DNA of 64,000 nucleotides, taken from positions 7,516 to 71,515 of the forward strand of contig CAYYIV010000023.1 in NCBI GenBank assembly GCA_964472095.1. The letters are read 5' to 3'. This document shows, one piece after another, positions 1 through 8,685 of the stretch. The first letter of the stretch is position 1, and each line of letters opens with the position of its first letter. This DNA is from Pelagibius sp964472095 (GTDB lineage Bacteria; Pseudomonadota; Alphaproteobacteria; Kiloniellales; Kiloniellaceae). The notes beneath the pieces are model-generated. The model did not search any database and had not been told where the DNA came from. It worked only from the letters and a program-made list of their open reading frames with translations. The position numbers were made by a program, and so were the translations under genes.

Positions 1-586
1 GTCCGCGCTTCACCTTCCGGAAATAGGCGGCGTAGTCGGCGAAGCGGTATTGCTGCGGCTCGAATTCCGACCAGGGCGCGACGACGTACATGTTCGCGGG
101 CGGCAGGCCCTGCGCGTGTGCCAGAAGACCGGAATAGAGGCAGAGCTGGAGCACCGCGCCCGCCCTTGTTTCGCGGGCGAGCTTGGTATCGAGCGCCTCA
201 TAGGACCACGCGCCGAGATCGCTCGGCGTATCGACACGGCGCAGGATATCGGCGCGGCCGACCCAGCCGTCGTGGGCGAGCGCGCCCTGCACTACGACGG
301 AAACGCCCTTTTTCATGGCGGCGAGCGTTTGGGCGACGGCGTCGCCGGTCACATCGATTCCGTCAATCCGGACAACGTCCAGCCCGGCCTTTGTCAGATA
401 TTCGACATAGGCTCTTTCGTGGGCCGCGCCACGCTCCCACAGAATTTGCAGGAGGGGGTCCCAGATCTTCGGCTTCGGCAGCGCGCCCTCAGCCACGGCA
501 CGGTCGAGAGTCGAGAGATGCCGGCAGTTCAAATATCCGACCAAGTCGGACGCGCTGAGCTCAACTGAAGTCCCCGTTTTCCTCAT
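1..586 (-). CDS. TM0106-family RecB-like nuclease, N-terminal part (cut by window edge)
   Basis: The minus-strand frame is open from an ATG at 586 to the window edge, giving 195 residues. The N-terminus reads LSASDLVGYLNCRHLSTLD, the opening typical of the TM0106 family of RecB-like putative nucleases. A PD-(D/E)xK core is visible: G110-R-A-D113, then E130, D133 and K135 (YEALDTKLAR), followed by the QL..YS helix of RecB nucleases. Family members are usually very long and carry a C-terminal helicase part, which would lie outside the window. The start has only a weak Shine-Dalgarno. It follows the ThiF gene on the same strand after 61 bp, so cotranscription with the ubiquitin-like operon is likely but not proven. 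The role as nuclease effector or DNA-processing partner is inference. Confidence 0.82.
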   Translation of the reverse strand, partial: MRKTGTSVELSASDLVGYLNCRHLSTLDRAVAEGALPKPKIWDPLLQILWERGAAHERAYVEYLTKAGLDVVRIDGIDVTGDAVAQTLAAMKKGVSVVVQGALAHDGWVGRADILRRVDTPSDLGAWSYEALDTKLARETRAGAVLQLCLYSGLLAHAQGLPPANMYVVAPWSEFEPQQYRFADYAAYFRKVKRG

Positions 587-647
587 AACAACACCGTTTC
601 AGTATGAGCGTGTTGAAAACCTTATGAATATGGCTCATCGAGTCTGC

Positions 648-1529
648 TCAGGCGGCTGATTTTGCGCCCCTTGCCGCAGCATTGCGAAAGTAGCGATCAA
701 TATTGGCCCGGTTCCCCATCCCGCGGACCGACGTACAATAATAACAACCCTCGACGCCGGTGGTTATCCTGCGGGTAACGGTGCCAAGATCGCCGCGATA
801 GGTCAGAAGACTGTATGGAGGCGGGGGCATGCCCGTCGCCATCACCATGAAGGCGGTGACGCCGAGCGAGGCGACCACCCCGTTGACCGAAACGACCGAC
901 GGGCCGGTCTCCGCCAGCGCGTCCGCCCTGATGCCGTAGGCGGCGGCTTCGTTCTCGACCATTTCCGCGCTGGAGAGGAACCGGCGCACCTCGTCCGGGT
1001 CAAGCAGGTCCAGGCAATGCAGGCATCCGTGCCCGCCGGTGAGGATGACGACGCGCCCGCCGAACACCCCCGGCTCCGGTACGTCGGAGGCGAGGTCGAT
1101 CAGCGGCTTTTCGTAGGCAAGGCAGGCCTCGTTCAGGAAGAACCGGACCCCGTCGTTGTCCACGCAGCCGATGATGAAGTCGGCCTGCTTCAGGGCGTCG
1201 AGAAAAGCTTTCGAGACGATGTCATCATTGATCGCTGTGATCTCGATCGAAGGATCGATCAGCTGGACGTGCCGGTGCGCCAGCGCGACCTTGGACATGC
1301 CGGGGATCGGGTCAGTGTACCACGCGCCGACATAGCGGTTGCGGTTCGACAGCGTGAGCTCCTCGCGATCCACTGCGCCAACACCGCCGGCACCGAGCAG
1401 CGCTGCCTGGGCGATCACATGGCTGCCGAGTCCTCCGGCTCCGGCGACGAGAACACGCGTTCTGCGCAGCCTCTTCTGGCCCTCCTTGCCGAAGAGCCGT
1501 TCGTTGCGGTCGAAGCGGTCATCACTCAT
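648..1529 (-). CDS. ThiF/E1-like adenylyltransferase of a ubiquitin-like conjugation operon
   Basis: This 293-residue protein is a ThiF/MoeB/E1 superfamily member that should adenylate the C-terminus of the ubiquitin-like protein encoded upstream. The nucleotide loop is G30-A-G-G-L-G35, followed by the acidic strand end at D54, the SNRNR segment (61-65) and GCVDNDG (121-127). Two CxxC pairs, C169/C172 and C262/C265, match the structural zinc site of MoeB/ThiF. The segment that aligns with the MoeB acceptor-cysteine loop (about residues 200-220, DALAETGPSVVSVNGVVAS) contains no cysteine. The gene overlaps the JAB gene by 8 bp, so it is translationally coupled. The E1-like assignment is firm; how it passes on the activated substrate is unclear. 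Confidence 0.9.
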   Translation of the reverse strand: MSDDRFDRNERLFGKEGQKRLRRTRVLVAGAGGLGSHVIAQAALLGAGGVGAVDREELTLSNRNRYVGAWYTDPIPGMSKVALAHRHVQLIDPSIEITAINDDIVSKAFLDALKQADFIIGCVDNDGVRFFLNEACLAYEKPLIDLASDVPEPGVFGGRVVILTGGHGCLHCLDLLDPDEVRRFLSSAEMVENEAAAYGIRADALAETGPSVVSVNGVVASLGVTAFMVMATGMPPPPYSLLTYRGDLGTVTRRITTGVEGCYYCTSVRGMGNRANIDRYFRNAAARGAKSAA

Positions 1530-2043
1530 CGCCCCAGCCCTCCAGTGAATTATTCGTCGGGATCATCACCGCGCTATCGACCTCGATACCACCGAGCGGT
1601 TCGGGGATCGCCGCGCCCTGTGACCAGACAAGCGCATCGAAGCCGCTCGGCGCGACGACGATGGCGAGGTAGGGGCGCTGCTTCAGCCGCCACCGCATGT
1701 GCGGCACGGTCTCCTTCAGTCCGATTCGGTCCGAAAACGAGAAGGCGGCAGGCCACGGGCCGGGATGCGAATGAAGTTCGGCAAGGCACGTGCCCGAGTG
1801 GTGCGCGCGCTTGATCAGCCCGATCCGCGCTTCATCAGTGAGCTCGATGTAGTCCTCGTACTGGGCCGCGAAATCCGAAGGCCCGAGCAACTCAAGATCG
1901 ACGGCGCCGAACACCAGTCCGCCGTTGACCGTGGTCGCCGTGCAGAACAGGAACGCGGCCTGTTCGTTGCGAGTCGTTTCCGGCAGGAGGTGGGTCCAAA
2001 GCCGGGCGCGGTCGCTGCCGGATAGCTTCAGGATATTCATCAC
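1522..2043 (-). CDS. JAB/JAMM (MPN+) metallopeptidase
   Basis: This 173-residue protein carries the JAMM zinc-protease signature: E27, then H91-S-H93-P94, then S102-x-x-D105. The loop between the second histidine and S102 is one residue longer than the commonest JAMM spacing. In ubiquitin-like operons such enzymes trim the C-terminus of the modifier and remove it from targets. Here the likely substrate is the three-domain ubiquitin-like protein encoded two genes upstream, which ends in Arg-Gly-Ala-Glu. The start ATG follows the E2-like stop after 1 bp and its end overlaps the E1 gene by 8 bp, so the order is Ubl, E2, JAB, E1, the same as in BilABCD operons. Function is inferred from motif and context. 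Confidence 0.88.
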   Translation of the reverse strand: MMNILKLSGSDRARLWTHLLPETTRNEQAAFLFCTATTVNGGLVFGAVDLELLGPSDFAAQYEDYIELTDEARIGLIKRAHHSGTCLAELHSHPGPWPAAFSFSDRIGLKETVPHMRWRLKQRPYLAIVVAPSGFDALVWSQGAAIPEPLGGIEVDSAVMIPTNNSLEGWGDE

Positions 2044-2044
2044 A

Positions 2045-2434
2045 TCAGACTCCTTCCCGCAGCCGGTGCGCGAAGGTTCTCACCCATGCCCAGAGGTTGG
2101 AGCCGGTGGAGATGTCCACCGTCGCCTGCCAGCCGACCGGATTCCACGACAGGAACCGCCATTCGCCATCGAACGGCGGCGGGTGGGGCGCCTGATGTTC
2201 CGAGGGCGGCTTGCCGCCCTTGGTGAGGCTCTTTGGGACGAAGAAGCCGTAGGGGTTAACGCCGGGGTGCCCCTCTGTCACGGCGAAGACCGCGGGGATG
2301 TCGGTGTGGGACCAGCCCTCCGGCAACTTTAGCGCATGGACCCTGAACCAGTGCATCGCATGAGCCGCCAGGTAGTCGACCTGCCGGTAGTGCTGCCGGA
2401 GCAGCGCAAGTTCGGCTTCGATGCGGGCATTCAT
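2045..2434 (-). CDS. E2/UBC-fold protein without cysteine (Prok-E2_E-like)
   Basis: This 129-residue protein sits where the E2 is found in bacterial ubiquitin-like operons. Its pattern fits an E2 fold: an N-terminal helix, a GHPGVNPYGFFV segment (residues 55-66) like the E2 strand with conserved prolines, a SWNPVGW segment (96-102) and an NLWAW helix (113-117). There is no cysteine anywhere in the protein, so it cannot carry a thioester. I believe the Prok-E2_E class that accompanies multi-ubiquitin proteins is divergent at the active site, but I could not check this. The gene overlaps the ubiquitin-like gene by ATGA and leaves 1 bp before the JAB gene. It could be a Cys-independent transferase or a scaffold or adaptor. 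The fold call rests on weak motifs plus context. Confidence 0.72.
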   Translation of the reverse strand: MNARIEAELALLRQHYRQVDYLAAHAMHWFRVHALKLPEGWSHTDIPAVFAVTEGHPGVNPYGFFVPKSLTKGGKPPSEHQAPHPPPFDGEWRFLSWNPVGWQATVDISTGSNLWAWVRTFAHRLREGV

Positions 2435-3165
2435 TCCGCGCCCCGCTTGAAGCAGAGCTTCTTGCCGTAGGCGACGCCGGGCCGCAGCTTGATGACTTCG
2501 CCCGGCGCGAGGGTGCGCTCGTTCTGGTCCTCATCGACCTCGATGACGCCCTGCGACACGTCCCACCCGCCGAGCGCGGCGATCTGCTCAGTCGTAATCG
2601 TCTTGCTGTCCCAGGGGAACGGCTTGCCCTCGATGCAGATGCTGAACAGCCGATCAGTCCGGAACCGTTCGACGCCGGAGGGGTTCAGGCTGACCTTCTC
2701 GTCATCACCGATCAGTTTGTCCGGCTCGTCCTTGCGCTCCAGCCAGACCCCGAACTTGTCGGGCTCGACGCCGGCGAGCCACTTCAGGACACGGCCGAGA
2801 ATCTCGCGCGCGCCCCATTCGAAGCGCTTACCGTCGATAATGCCACGCCAGGAGCGGTCGCTCCTGAAGATGATGAAGCGCTCTTCGCGCCGGTCACGCA
2901 GGTCGGTCGTCTGGTCGAGCTTGATTTCGGTCAGCCGCCGGTCATGGGAGACCTGGAAGATCAGATACTCCTCGGCAGGCCTGAAGTCCGCCGCCTCGAT
3001 GATCTGCCGCCCGGTCGGCACCGGGTCCGCGAGCTTCAGATCCCGGAACTCCAGCAGTTCATTGCCAATCTGAATATCGAACAGCCGGTCCGGCGGGCGA
3101 TCATCCCTGCCTGCATCTTTCCCCGATCCGTCGCGCTTCCGCGCCTCCACGTCGCTCTCGCTCAT
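2431..3165 (-). CDS. multi-ubiquitin protein: three tandem beta-grasp domains
   Basis: The protein has a charged N-terminal tail and three successive ubiquitin-like (Multi_ubiq type) domains. Numbered from the upstream ATG at 3180 they span about 33-107, 110-176 and 178-247. Domains 2 and 3 share the pattern IxxGKxFxW, then an I-rich helix, a GDDEKV or APGEVI loop and a closing ERF or KLCF strand. The chain ends in LCFKRGAE, so removal of the last two residues would expose a C-terminal glycine (G247). The start at 3165 is preferred because an AAGGA lies 7 nt upstream, while the ATG at 3180 has no ribosome site. It is the first gene of the leftward operon and presumably the substrate of the E1-like and JAB proteins. 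Whether it stays a trimeric modifier is unknown. Confidence 0.85.
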   Translation of the reverse strand: MSESDVEARKRDGSGKDAGRDDRPPDRLFDIQIGNELLEFRDLKLADPVPTGRQIIEAADFRPAEEYLIFQVSHDRRLTEIKLDQTTDLRDRREERFIIFRSDRSWRGIIDGKRFEWGAREILGRVLKWLAGVEPDKFGVWLERKDEPDKLIGDDEKVSLNPSGVERFRTDRLFSICIEGKPFPWDSKTITTEQIAALGGWDVSQGVIEVDEDQNERTLAPGEVIKLRPGVAYGKKLCFKRGAE

Positions 3166-3224
3166 TTTCGAGTCCTTCATCTGGTCTGCTGCCGCAGCGC
3201 CTCCTAGGCACTGCTCCCGAGTCC

Positions 3225-3253
3225 TTTATCGCAGATTGCGGCGGCATGGTCAA
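3225..3253 (-). promoter_or_regulatory. predicted sigma-70 promoter of the ubiquitin-like operon
   Basis: On the minus strand TTGACC (3248-3253) is followed after 17 bp by GATAAA (3225-3230). This places transcription initiation near 3218, about 50 nt before the preferred start codon of the multi-ubiquitin gene. Prediction by eye only. Confidence 0.5.
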
Positions 3254-3271
3254 GATTACGAGCACATCTAA

Positions 3272-3288
3272 TGTTTGTGTTACAAACA
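3272..3288. promoter_or_regulatory. palindromic operator candidate between divergent promoters
   Basis: TGTTTGT and ACAAACA form a perfect 7-bp inverted repeat separated by 3 bp. It lies between the leftward promoter (-35 at 3248-3253) and the rightward promoter (-35 at 3304-3309), so one bound dimer could affect both. A further half-site-like ATGTTTG follows at 3292-3298. The XRE protein encoded at 3339 is the obvious candidate ligand; this is inference. Confidence 0.5.
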
Positions 3289-3303
3289 AAGATGTTTGCG
3301 ATG

Positions 3304-3332
3304 TTGACAACTTGTCCGTTTGCCATTATCAA
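3304..3332 (+). promoter_or_regulatory. predicted sigma-70 promoter of xre-immA, possibly leaderless
   Basis: A consensus TTGACA (3304-3309) is followed after 17 bp by TATCAA (3327-3332). The ATG of the XRE gene at 3339 begins 7 nt after the -10 box, where transcription would be expected to start. No ribosome-binding site precedes the ATG, so the transcript may be leaderless. Confidence 0.5.
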
Positions 3333-3338
3333 TTAGAT

Positions 3339-3719
3339 ATGGACAGCGACCGAATCTACAGTGATTTAGGAATAAGAATCAGAGATTTGCGGAAGGGCCT
3401 GCGTCGGACCCAGGATCAGCTTGCCAAGCAGGTGGGGATTTCTCGTGCGTCCCTGGCGAACATCGAGGCGGGCCGCCAGCAGGTTCTCGTCCACCATCTC
3501 TTCGGCCTTGCCGAAGCCCTCCAGCTCGAATCGCCGGCCGCATTGCTGTTGCGGCCGCACGCCGACGCGCTGCGCTCCAGACCGGCGCGCCCCGGCGCCG
3601 CATCGGACCTGCCGCTATCGAGCGAGGGGCTGACCGAGAAGCAGCGCCAGGAAGTGCTCCGCTTGATGGGGGACACCCTGAACAACAATCACGAAAACAC
3701 AGGAAGAGAGGGTGCATGA
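3339..3719 (+). CDS. XRE-family helix-turn-helix regulator
   Basis: The preferred 126-residue product starts at the ATG at 3339. An upstream in-frame extension to 3246 would run through the promoter region and is rejected. Residues about 8-70 form a Cro/C1-type HTH (IRDLRKGLRRTQDQLAKQVG, then ISRASLANIEAGRQ). A charged C-terminal tail follows. The stop overlaps the start of the ImmA-like peptidase by ATGA. XRE plus ImmA/IrrE pairs are the repressor and anti-repressor modules of mobile elements such as ICEBs1: the repressor silences the element and the peptidase cleaves it on a signal. Its position divergent to the ubiquitin-like operon makes it the likely regulator of the island. Confidence 0.88.
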   Translation: MDSDRIYSDLGIRIRDLRKGLRRTQDQLAKQVGISRASLANIEAGRQQVLVHHLFGLAEALQLESPAALLLRPHADALRSRPARPGAASDLPLSSEGLTEKQRQEVLRLMGDTLNNNHENTGREGA

Positions 3720-4243
3720 CCCCGAAGAGACGAAATGCGATCCGGGCTCACGCGCAAAAGCTGCTGGAGGAGCATGGCGTCACCTCCGCACCGGTGCCGG
3801 TCGAGCGCATCGCAAAATCACTGGCGCAGGTGAGGTTCTCGCCGCTCGACGACGAACTCTCCGGCATGGTCTACGTCAAGGAAGGAACGCCTATTATCGG
3901 CGTCAACGCGCTGCATCATCCAAACCGGCAGCGATTTACGATCGCACATGAGTGCGGCCACCTTATTCTTCATCGCACGGAGATCACGAAAGAAATCCAC
4001 GTCGACAAAGATTTCCCGACGATGCTGATGCGCGATTCGCTGTCTTCGGCCGGCGTCAACGAGATGGAGATCGAAGCAAACCTCTTCGCATCGGAACTCC
4101 TGATGCCTGCACTTCTCCTTGCGAGTTCGCTACAGGACGAACCGTTCGACATCGATGACGAAGGGGCGGTCGCCGCGCTGGCCAAGCAGTACAAGGTGAG
4201 CGTGTCCGCGATGCGCTTCAGGCTCGGCAACTTGCTCGCCTGA
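3716..4243 (+). CDS. ImmA/IrrE-family metallopeptidase
   Basis: This 175-residue protein has the zinc-protease signature H78-E-C-G-H82 in the usual context RFTIAHECGHLILH, and the downstream glutamate E120 in EIEANLFASELLMP, which is diagnostic for the ImmA/IrrE family (peptidase M78, formerly DUF955). It is complete. It overlaps the XRE gene by 4 bp and is probably translated by coupling. The family either cleaves a partner XRE repressor to derepress a mobile element or acts as a stress switch. Here the likely substrate is the XRE protein encoded directly upstream. The nuclease gene begins 22 bp further on, so it may be in the same transcript. Confidence 0.92.
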   Translation: MTPKRRNAIRAHAQKLLEEHGVTSAPVPVERIAKSLAQVRFSPLDDELSGMVYVKEGTPIIGVNALHHPNRQRFTIAHECGHLILHRTEITKEIHVDKDFPTMLMRDSLSSAGVNEMEIEANLFASELLMPALLLASSLQDEPFDIDDEGAVAALAKQYKVSVSAMRFRLGNLLA

Positions 4244-4265
4244 GTGAGCCCGCCCGGAGGTCTCG

Positions 4266-5684
4266 ATGAGTTTCGTCTTCTACGATACCGAGACCACAGG
4301 CACCGACACCCATTTCGACCAGATCCTCCAGTTTGCGGCGATCAAGACCAACTATGAACTGAAGGAGTTGGATCGGTTCGAGATGCGTTGCCGGTTGCTG
4401 CCCTATGTGGTGCCCTCGCCGGGCGCGATTCTTATCAACGGCCTAGGTATCGAGCGACTCCTCGACCCGGCGCTGCCCAGCCATTACCAGATGGTGCGGG
4501 CGATCAGCTCGAAGCTCACGGCCTGGTCGCCCGGCATTTTCATTGGCCACAATTCAATCGGCTTCGATGAGCATTTGCTGCGTCAGGCATTCTATAAGAC
4601 GCTTCATCACCCCTTCCTGACGAACACGAACGGCAATTGCCGGTCGTGCAGCCTGCGCATGATCCAGGCCGTCGCGCGATTCGCGCCCGAGGCGCTGGCC
4701 GTCCCCGTCGATCAATGCTTCAGGCAGGTCTTCAAGCTCGACCGGCTTGCTCCCGCGAACGGATTCAATCACGGCGCGGCGCATGACGCCGTCGCGGACG
4801 TGGAGGCGACGATTCACTTGTGCCGCCTGATTGCAGAGCGCGCGCCCGATCTCTGGTCCGGCTTCGTGCGTTTCGCACAAAAGGCGGCGGTCGTGGATTT
4901 CGCGGGCGACCAGGCCGTATTCGCTCTGACCGAATTTTACGGCGGCACACCCCATTCATGGATGGTGAGCGCAATCGGCATCAATCCGGATAATAAATCC
5001 GAGATGCTGGTCTTCGACCTGGCGAACGATCCTGAAGCGCTTGGCGGCATGCCCGACGATCAGCTGGTCCTGCGCCTCGGCCATAGCCCAAAGCCCGTGC
5101 GCGGCATGAGGTGCAACGCAGGACCGGTCGTCTTTTCGTACGATGATGCGCCGGAAGATCTTCGCAGCGCAGCGCCGGGTATTGACGAACTGAACCGGCG
5201 CGCCGCGCGCCTCAAGGTTGATGGCGGACTGAGAGCCCGCCTGGTCGCCGCTTTCCTTAGGGCCCGCGGCGTCCGGGAGCCGTCAATTCATGTCGAGCAG
5301 CAGATATATGATGGGTTCACCGGCGATGACGACAAGGCAATCATGCTCCGGTTTCATGAGCGCGAATGGGCGGAGCGCCTCTCCCTGACCGAGCAGCTCG
5401 CGGATAAACGCCTGCGTACGCTCGGGCAGCGGCTGATCTTTATGGAAGCGCCGCACGTTCTGCCTGAAGCGGTGCGGCACGACTACGCCGTTGCGATTGC
5501 CGCCCGACTGACGAGCGATGACGGCGAAGTTCCCTGGCTTACCTATCGCAGAGCTATCGCCGAAGCCGACGATTTGCTGCAAGACGCGGATGCCGCCCGG
5601 GGCCAGTTGCTAAGGGAGCTCCGGCACTATCTGGCGGTTCGCGCTGAAGAAGCTGCGATGCTGGCATTTCAAAGTGCGCAATAA
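4266..5684 (+). CDS. exonuclease I (SbcB)-like DEDDh 3'-5' exonuclease
   Basis: The 472-residue length is close to E. coli exonuclease I (about 475). The DEDDh residues are D7 and E9 (FYDTETTGT), D101 (IGFDEHLLR), then H173 and D178 (AAHDAVADVEAT). The N-terminal order and the ILQFAAIKT and PGAILINGL segments also resemble SbcB, and the C-terminal half fits the SH3-like plus helical extension of that family. A GGAGG lies just before the ATG. It follows the ImmA gene by 22 bp on the same strand. SbcB-type enzymes digest single-stranded DNA and are, as far as I recall, not standard in alphaproteobacterial core genomes, so the gene is best seen as island cargo. A defence role is inference. Confidence 0.82.
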   Translation: MSFVFYDTETTGTDTHFDQILQFAAIKTNYELKELDRFEMRCRLLPYVVPSPGAILINGLGIERLLDPALPSHYQMVRAISSKLTAWSPGIFIGHNSIGFDEHLLRQAFYKTLHHPFLTNTNGNCRSCSLRMIQAVARFAPEALAVPVDQCFRQVFKLDRLAPANGFNHGAAHDAVADVEATIHLCRLIAERAPDLWSGFVRFAQKAAVVDFAGDQAVFALTEFYGGTPHSWMVSAIGINPDNKSEMLVFDLANDPEALGGMPDDQLVLRLGHSPKPVRGMRCNAGPVVFSYDDAPEDLRSAAPGIDELNRRAARLKVDGGLRARLVAAFLRARGVREPSIHVEQQIYDGFTGDDDKAIMLRFHEREWAERLSLTEQLADKRLRTLGQRLIFMEAPHVLPEAVRHDYAVAIAARLTSDDGEVPWLTYRRAIAEADDLLQDADAARGQLLRELRHYLAVRAEEAAMLAFQSAQ

Positions 5685-5886
5685 GAGGGTCGACTCCAGT
5701 CCTCACGCGTACACCGGCCGTCGGAGATCGCCATGAACGGCAGCCATGGCGACGCTGTCACGACATTGAAGCAATGAACTGATGAGAACGCCGAATGCCG
5801 CCGAACACCGCCCGCCCTACGACAACGAATTTCGTCCGGTGTAACCTAGCGTAGCGGATCGAAGGAAATCGTAGATTCGGCGGAAT

Positions 5887-5963
5887 TGGCGCACCCGGCA
5901 CGATTCGAACGTGCGGCCTCCACCTTCGGAGGGTGGCGCTCTATCCAGCTGAGCTACGGGTGC
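5887..5963 (-). tRNA. tRNA-Arg (anticodon CCG)
   Basis: The minus strand gives a complete cloverleaf: acceptor GCACCCG pairing with CGGGTGC, D-arm GCTC...GAGC, anticodon arm CCACC-CTCCGAA-GGTGG, T-arm GCACG-TTCGAAT-CGTGC, discriminator G and an encoded CCA (5887-5889). The anticodon CCG reads CGG. The accessory island lies directly against its 3' end, the classic attachment position for integrases. Confidence 0.95.
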
Positions 5964-6328
5964 ATCAAGCGCGCTACTAACGCAGCGACCTCACGCCGGT
6001 CAATCAACGCGTGGCAAACATTATCCCAGTTCGAACGGCCGCGTGCAACCAAGTCCCATCGCCAAGTCCCATCGCCATCGCAAAGCGCTGTCGCGCTCGT
6101 CTCCTAGCCTCAACCCCACCCCACGCGCGAAGAAATGCAGAGCAACAGAAAGCATCGGACAGAACGAATCTCTCAGTTTGCGCGCGCTGCGTTCGAACAT
6201 CGCACGCACTTCACGCTGCAGCACGCTAGACCACGTCTCACGATGCTTCCGTAGTGCTTCCGCGAGCATTCCGAGCGCCGCGAGAACGAAAAACGATCTT
6301 GCTAAGTGCCCGAAAATATGAGAGAAAA
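5964..6328. other. inter-tRNA region without a convincing gene
   Basis: Between the two tRNA-Arg genes there are 365 bp with several overlapping short ORFs, none with a recognisable domain or ribosome site. A perfect tandem 13-bp repeat (caagtcccatcgc, 6051-6063 and 6064-6076) is present. The segment may be the leader of the left tRNA or the scar of an earlier insertion. Confidence 0.5.
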
Positions 6329-6405
<77 letters not shown>

Positions 6406-6515
6406 CCGGGGCCAGTGCATGGCCGGCGGGCGCGAACCCGCGGGATCGCGGCGACAATACTGCAAGAGATCGCAGGGCGCAAAGGGCTTTGGCGCGCCGG
6501 TTTGCGGCGCCGGCC

Positions 6516-7617
6516 TCAGCAGGTGAGGCCTTCGCAGGCGGCCTCCGCGGTCGTGTTCTCGCGATCCTGCGCGGTCGCGAGGGGCAGCTCGTCAGCCGCC
6601 TCGCGGGCCAGCGCGATGGCGGCATAGTCCTCGGCGGGGGAGGGCAGCGCGGCGGTGGGATCGCGCGTCCAGGCGGCGATGTCGTCGATCACCACCTGGC
6701 CCTGCAGGTCGCGCAGCAGCATGTGCCAACCATCGGGGTAGTAGGCGAAGCGCCGGCGCGCCATCGTCTCGGCCGGCAGGTTGCGCCAGAACTGGAAGGT
6801 CGGCTCGGCCGGCACCACCTGGTCGCGCGCGCCGTAGAGCAGCAGGGTGCGGGCCTCGATGCGGGGGGCCGCCTGCAGGGCGGCGTCCATGAGGTTGACC
6901 ATGCCGTAGACGGTGTCGACCCGGGTCTCCTTGATGAACAGCGGGTCGCGGCCGAGGGCGCGCAGCATCTCGATGTTGTCGGAAGCCTGGATGCCGAGCC
7001 CGCGGCCGCTGAAGCGCGCCCAGGGAATCATCCGGGCGCCGGCCCAGAGGGCGGCGCGCTGGTGGAATGGCATGGTCGAGCGCGCCCAAACGGCTGGAGC
7101 CGCCAGGATCACACCTGCGGCCTGCGGCGCCTCGGGGCTGGCCAGGGCGGCGAGGATGACCGCGCCGCCCATGGATTCGCCGAGCAGGTAGAGCGGCAGC
7201 CCAGGATGGCGCCGCTGCACCAAGGCGGCGGCAGTGGCGAGGTCGCCGGTCAGCACCTCGACCCCCGGCCAGAGGCCGCGGTTCGGGGCCCCGCCGAAAC
7301 CGCGCTGGTCGTAGGCGTAGACGAAGAGGCCGGCGGCCGCGAGGGCGGGGGCAGAGGCGGCAAAGGCGTGGCTGTAGTCGTTGAAGCCGTGCAGGGCCAG
7401 AAGCACCCCGTGCGGTGCCGCGCCCGCCGGTGGCGCCCAACTGCGCAGCGGCAGTTCGGTGCCGTCGCGGGTGATGAAGCTGGTCTCGGCGAGCGCCGGG
7501 TCGCTGAGCGCATGCGCTGCAAGGCCCGGGCCTGGCGGCGCCACGCGCGGCGTGCAGCCAGCCAGCAGCAGGACGGGCAGCAGCAGGGCCGCCAGGCGGC
7601 GCCCGCAGCGGAAAGCC

Positions 7618-7631
<14 letters not shown>
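6516..7631 (-). CDS. alpha/beta hydrolase lipoprotein (monoacylglycerol lipase-like)
   Basis: The product of 371 residues begins with a lipoprotein signal peptide: a basic MRRPEAFRCGRR, a hydrophobic stretch and the lipobox LAGC. The hydrolase domain has LLALHGFNDYSHAF near the oxyanion strand and the nucleophile elbow G-E-S-M-G-G. It ends with a cap and the conserved WHMLL histidine region, as in serine aminopeptidase S33 / monoglyceride lipase relatives. The start chosen at 7631 overlaps the stop of the ABC ATPase by 14 bp; a longer frame upstream would lie inside that gene. Anchored in the envelope, it may act on lipid esters. The substrate is not determinable from sequence. Confidence 0.85.

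Positions 7632-8685
<1,054 letters not shown>

Noticed and set aside
50..568. 172-residue plus-strand frame at the left edge
   Set aside because: Shadow of the minus-strand TM0106-type nuclease, whose conserved N-terminal and nuclease motifs are clear in the opposite frame.
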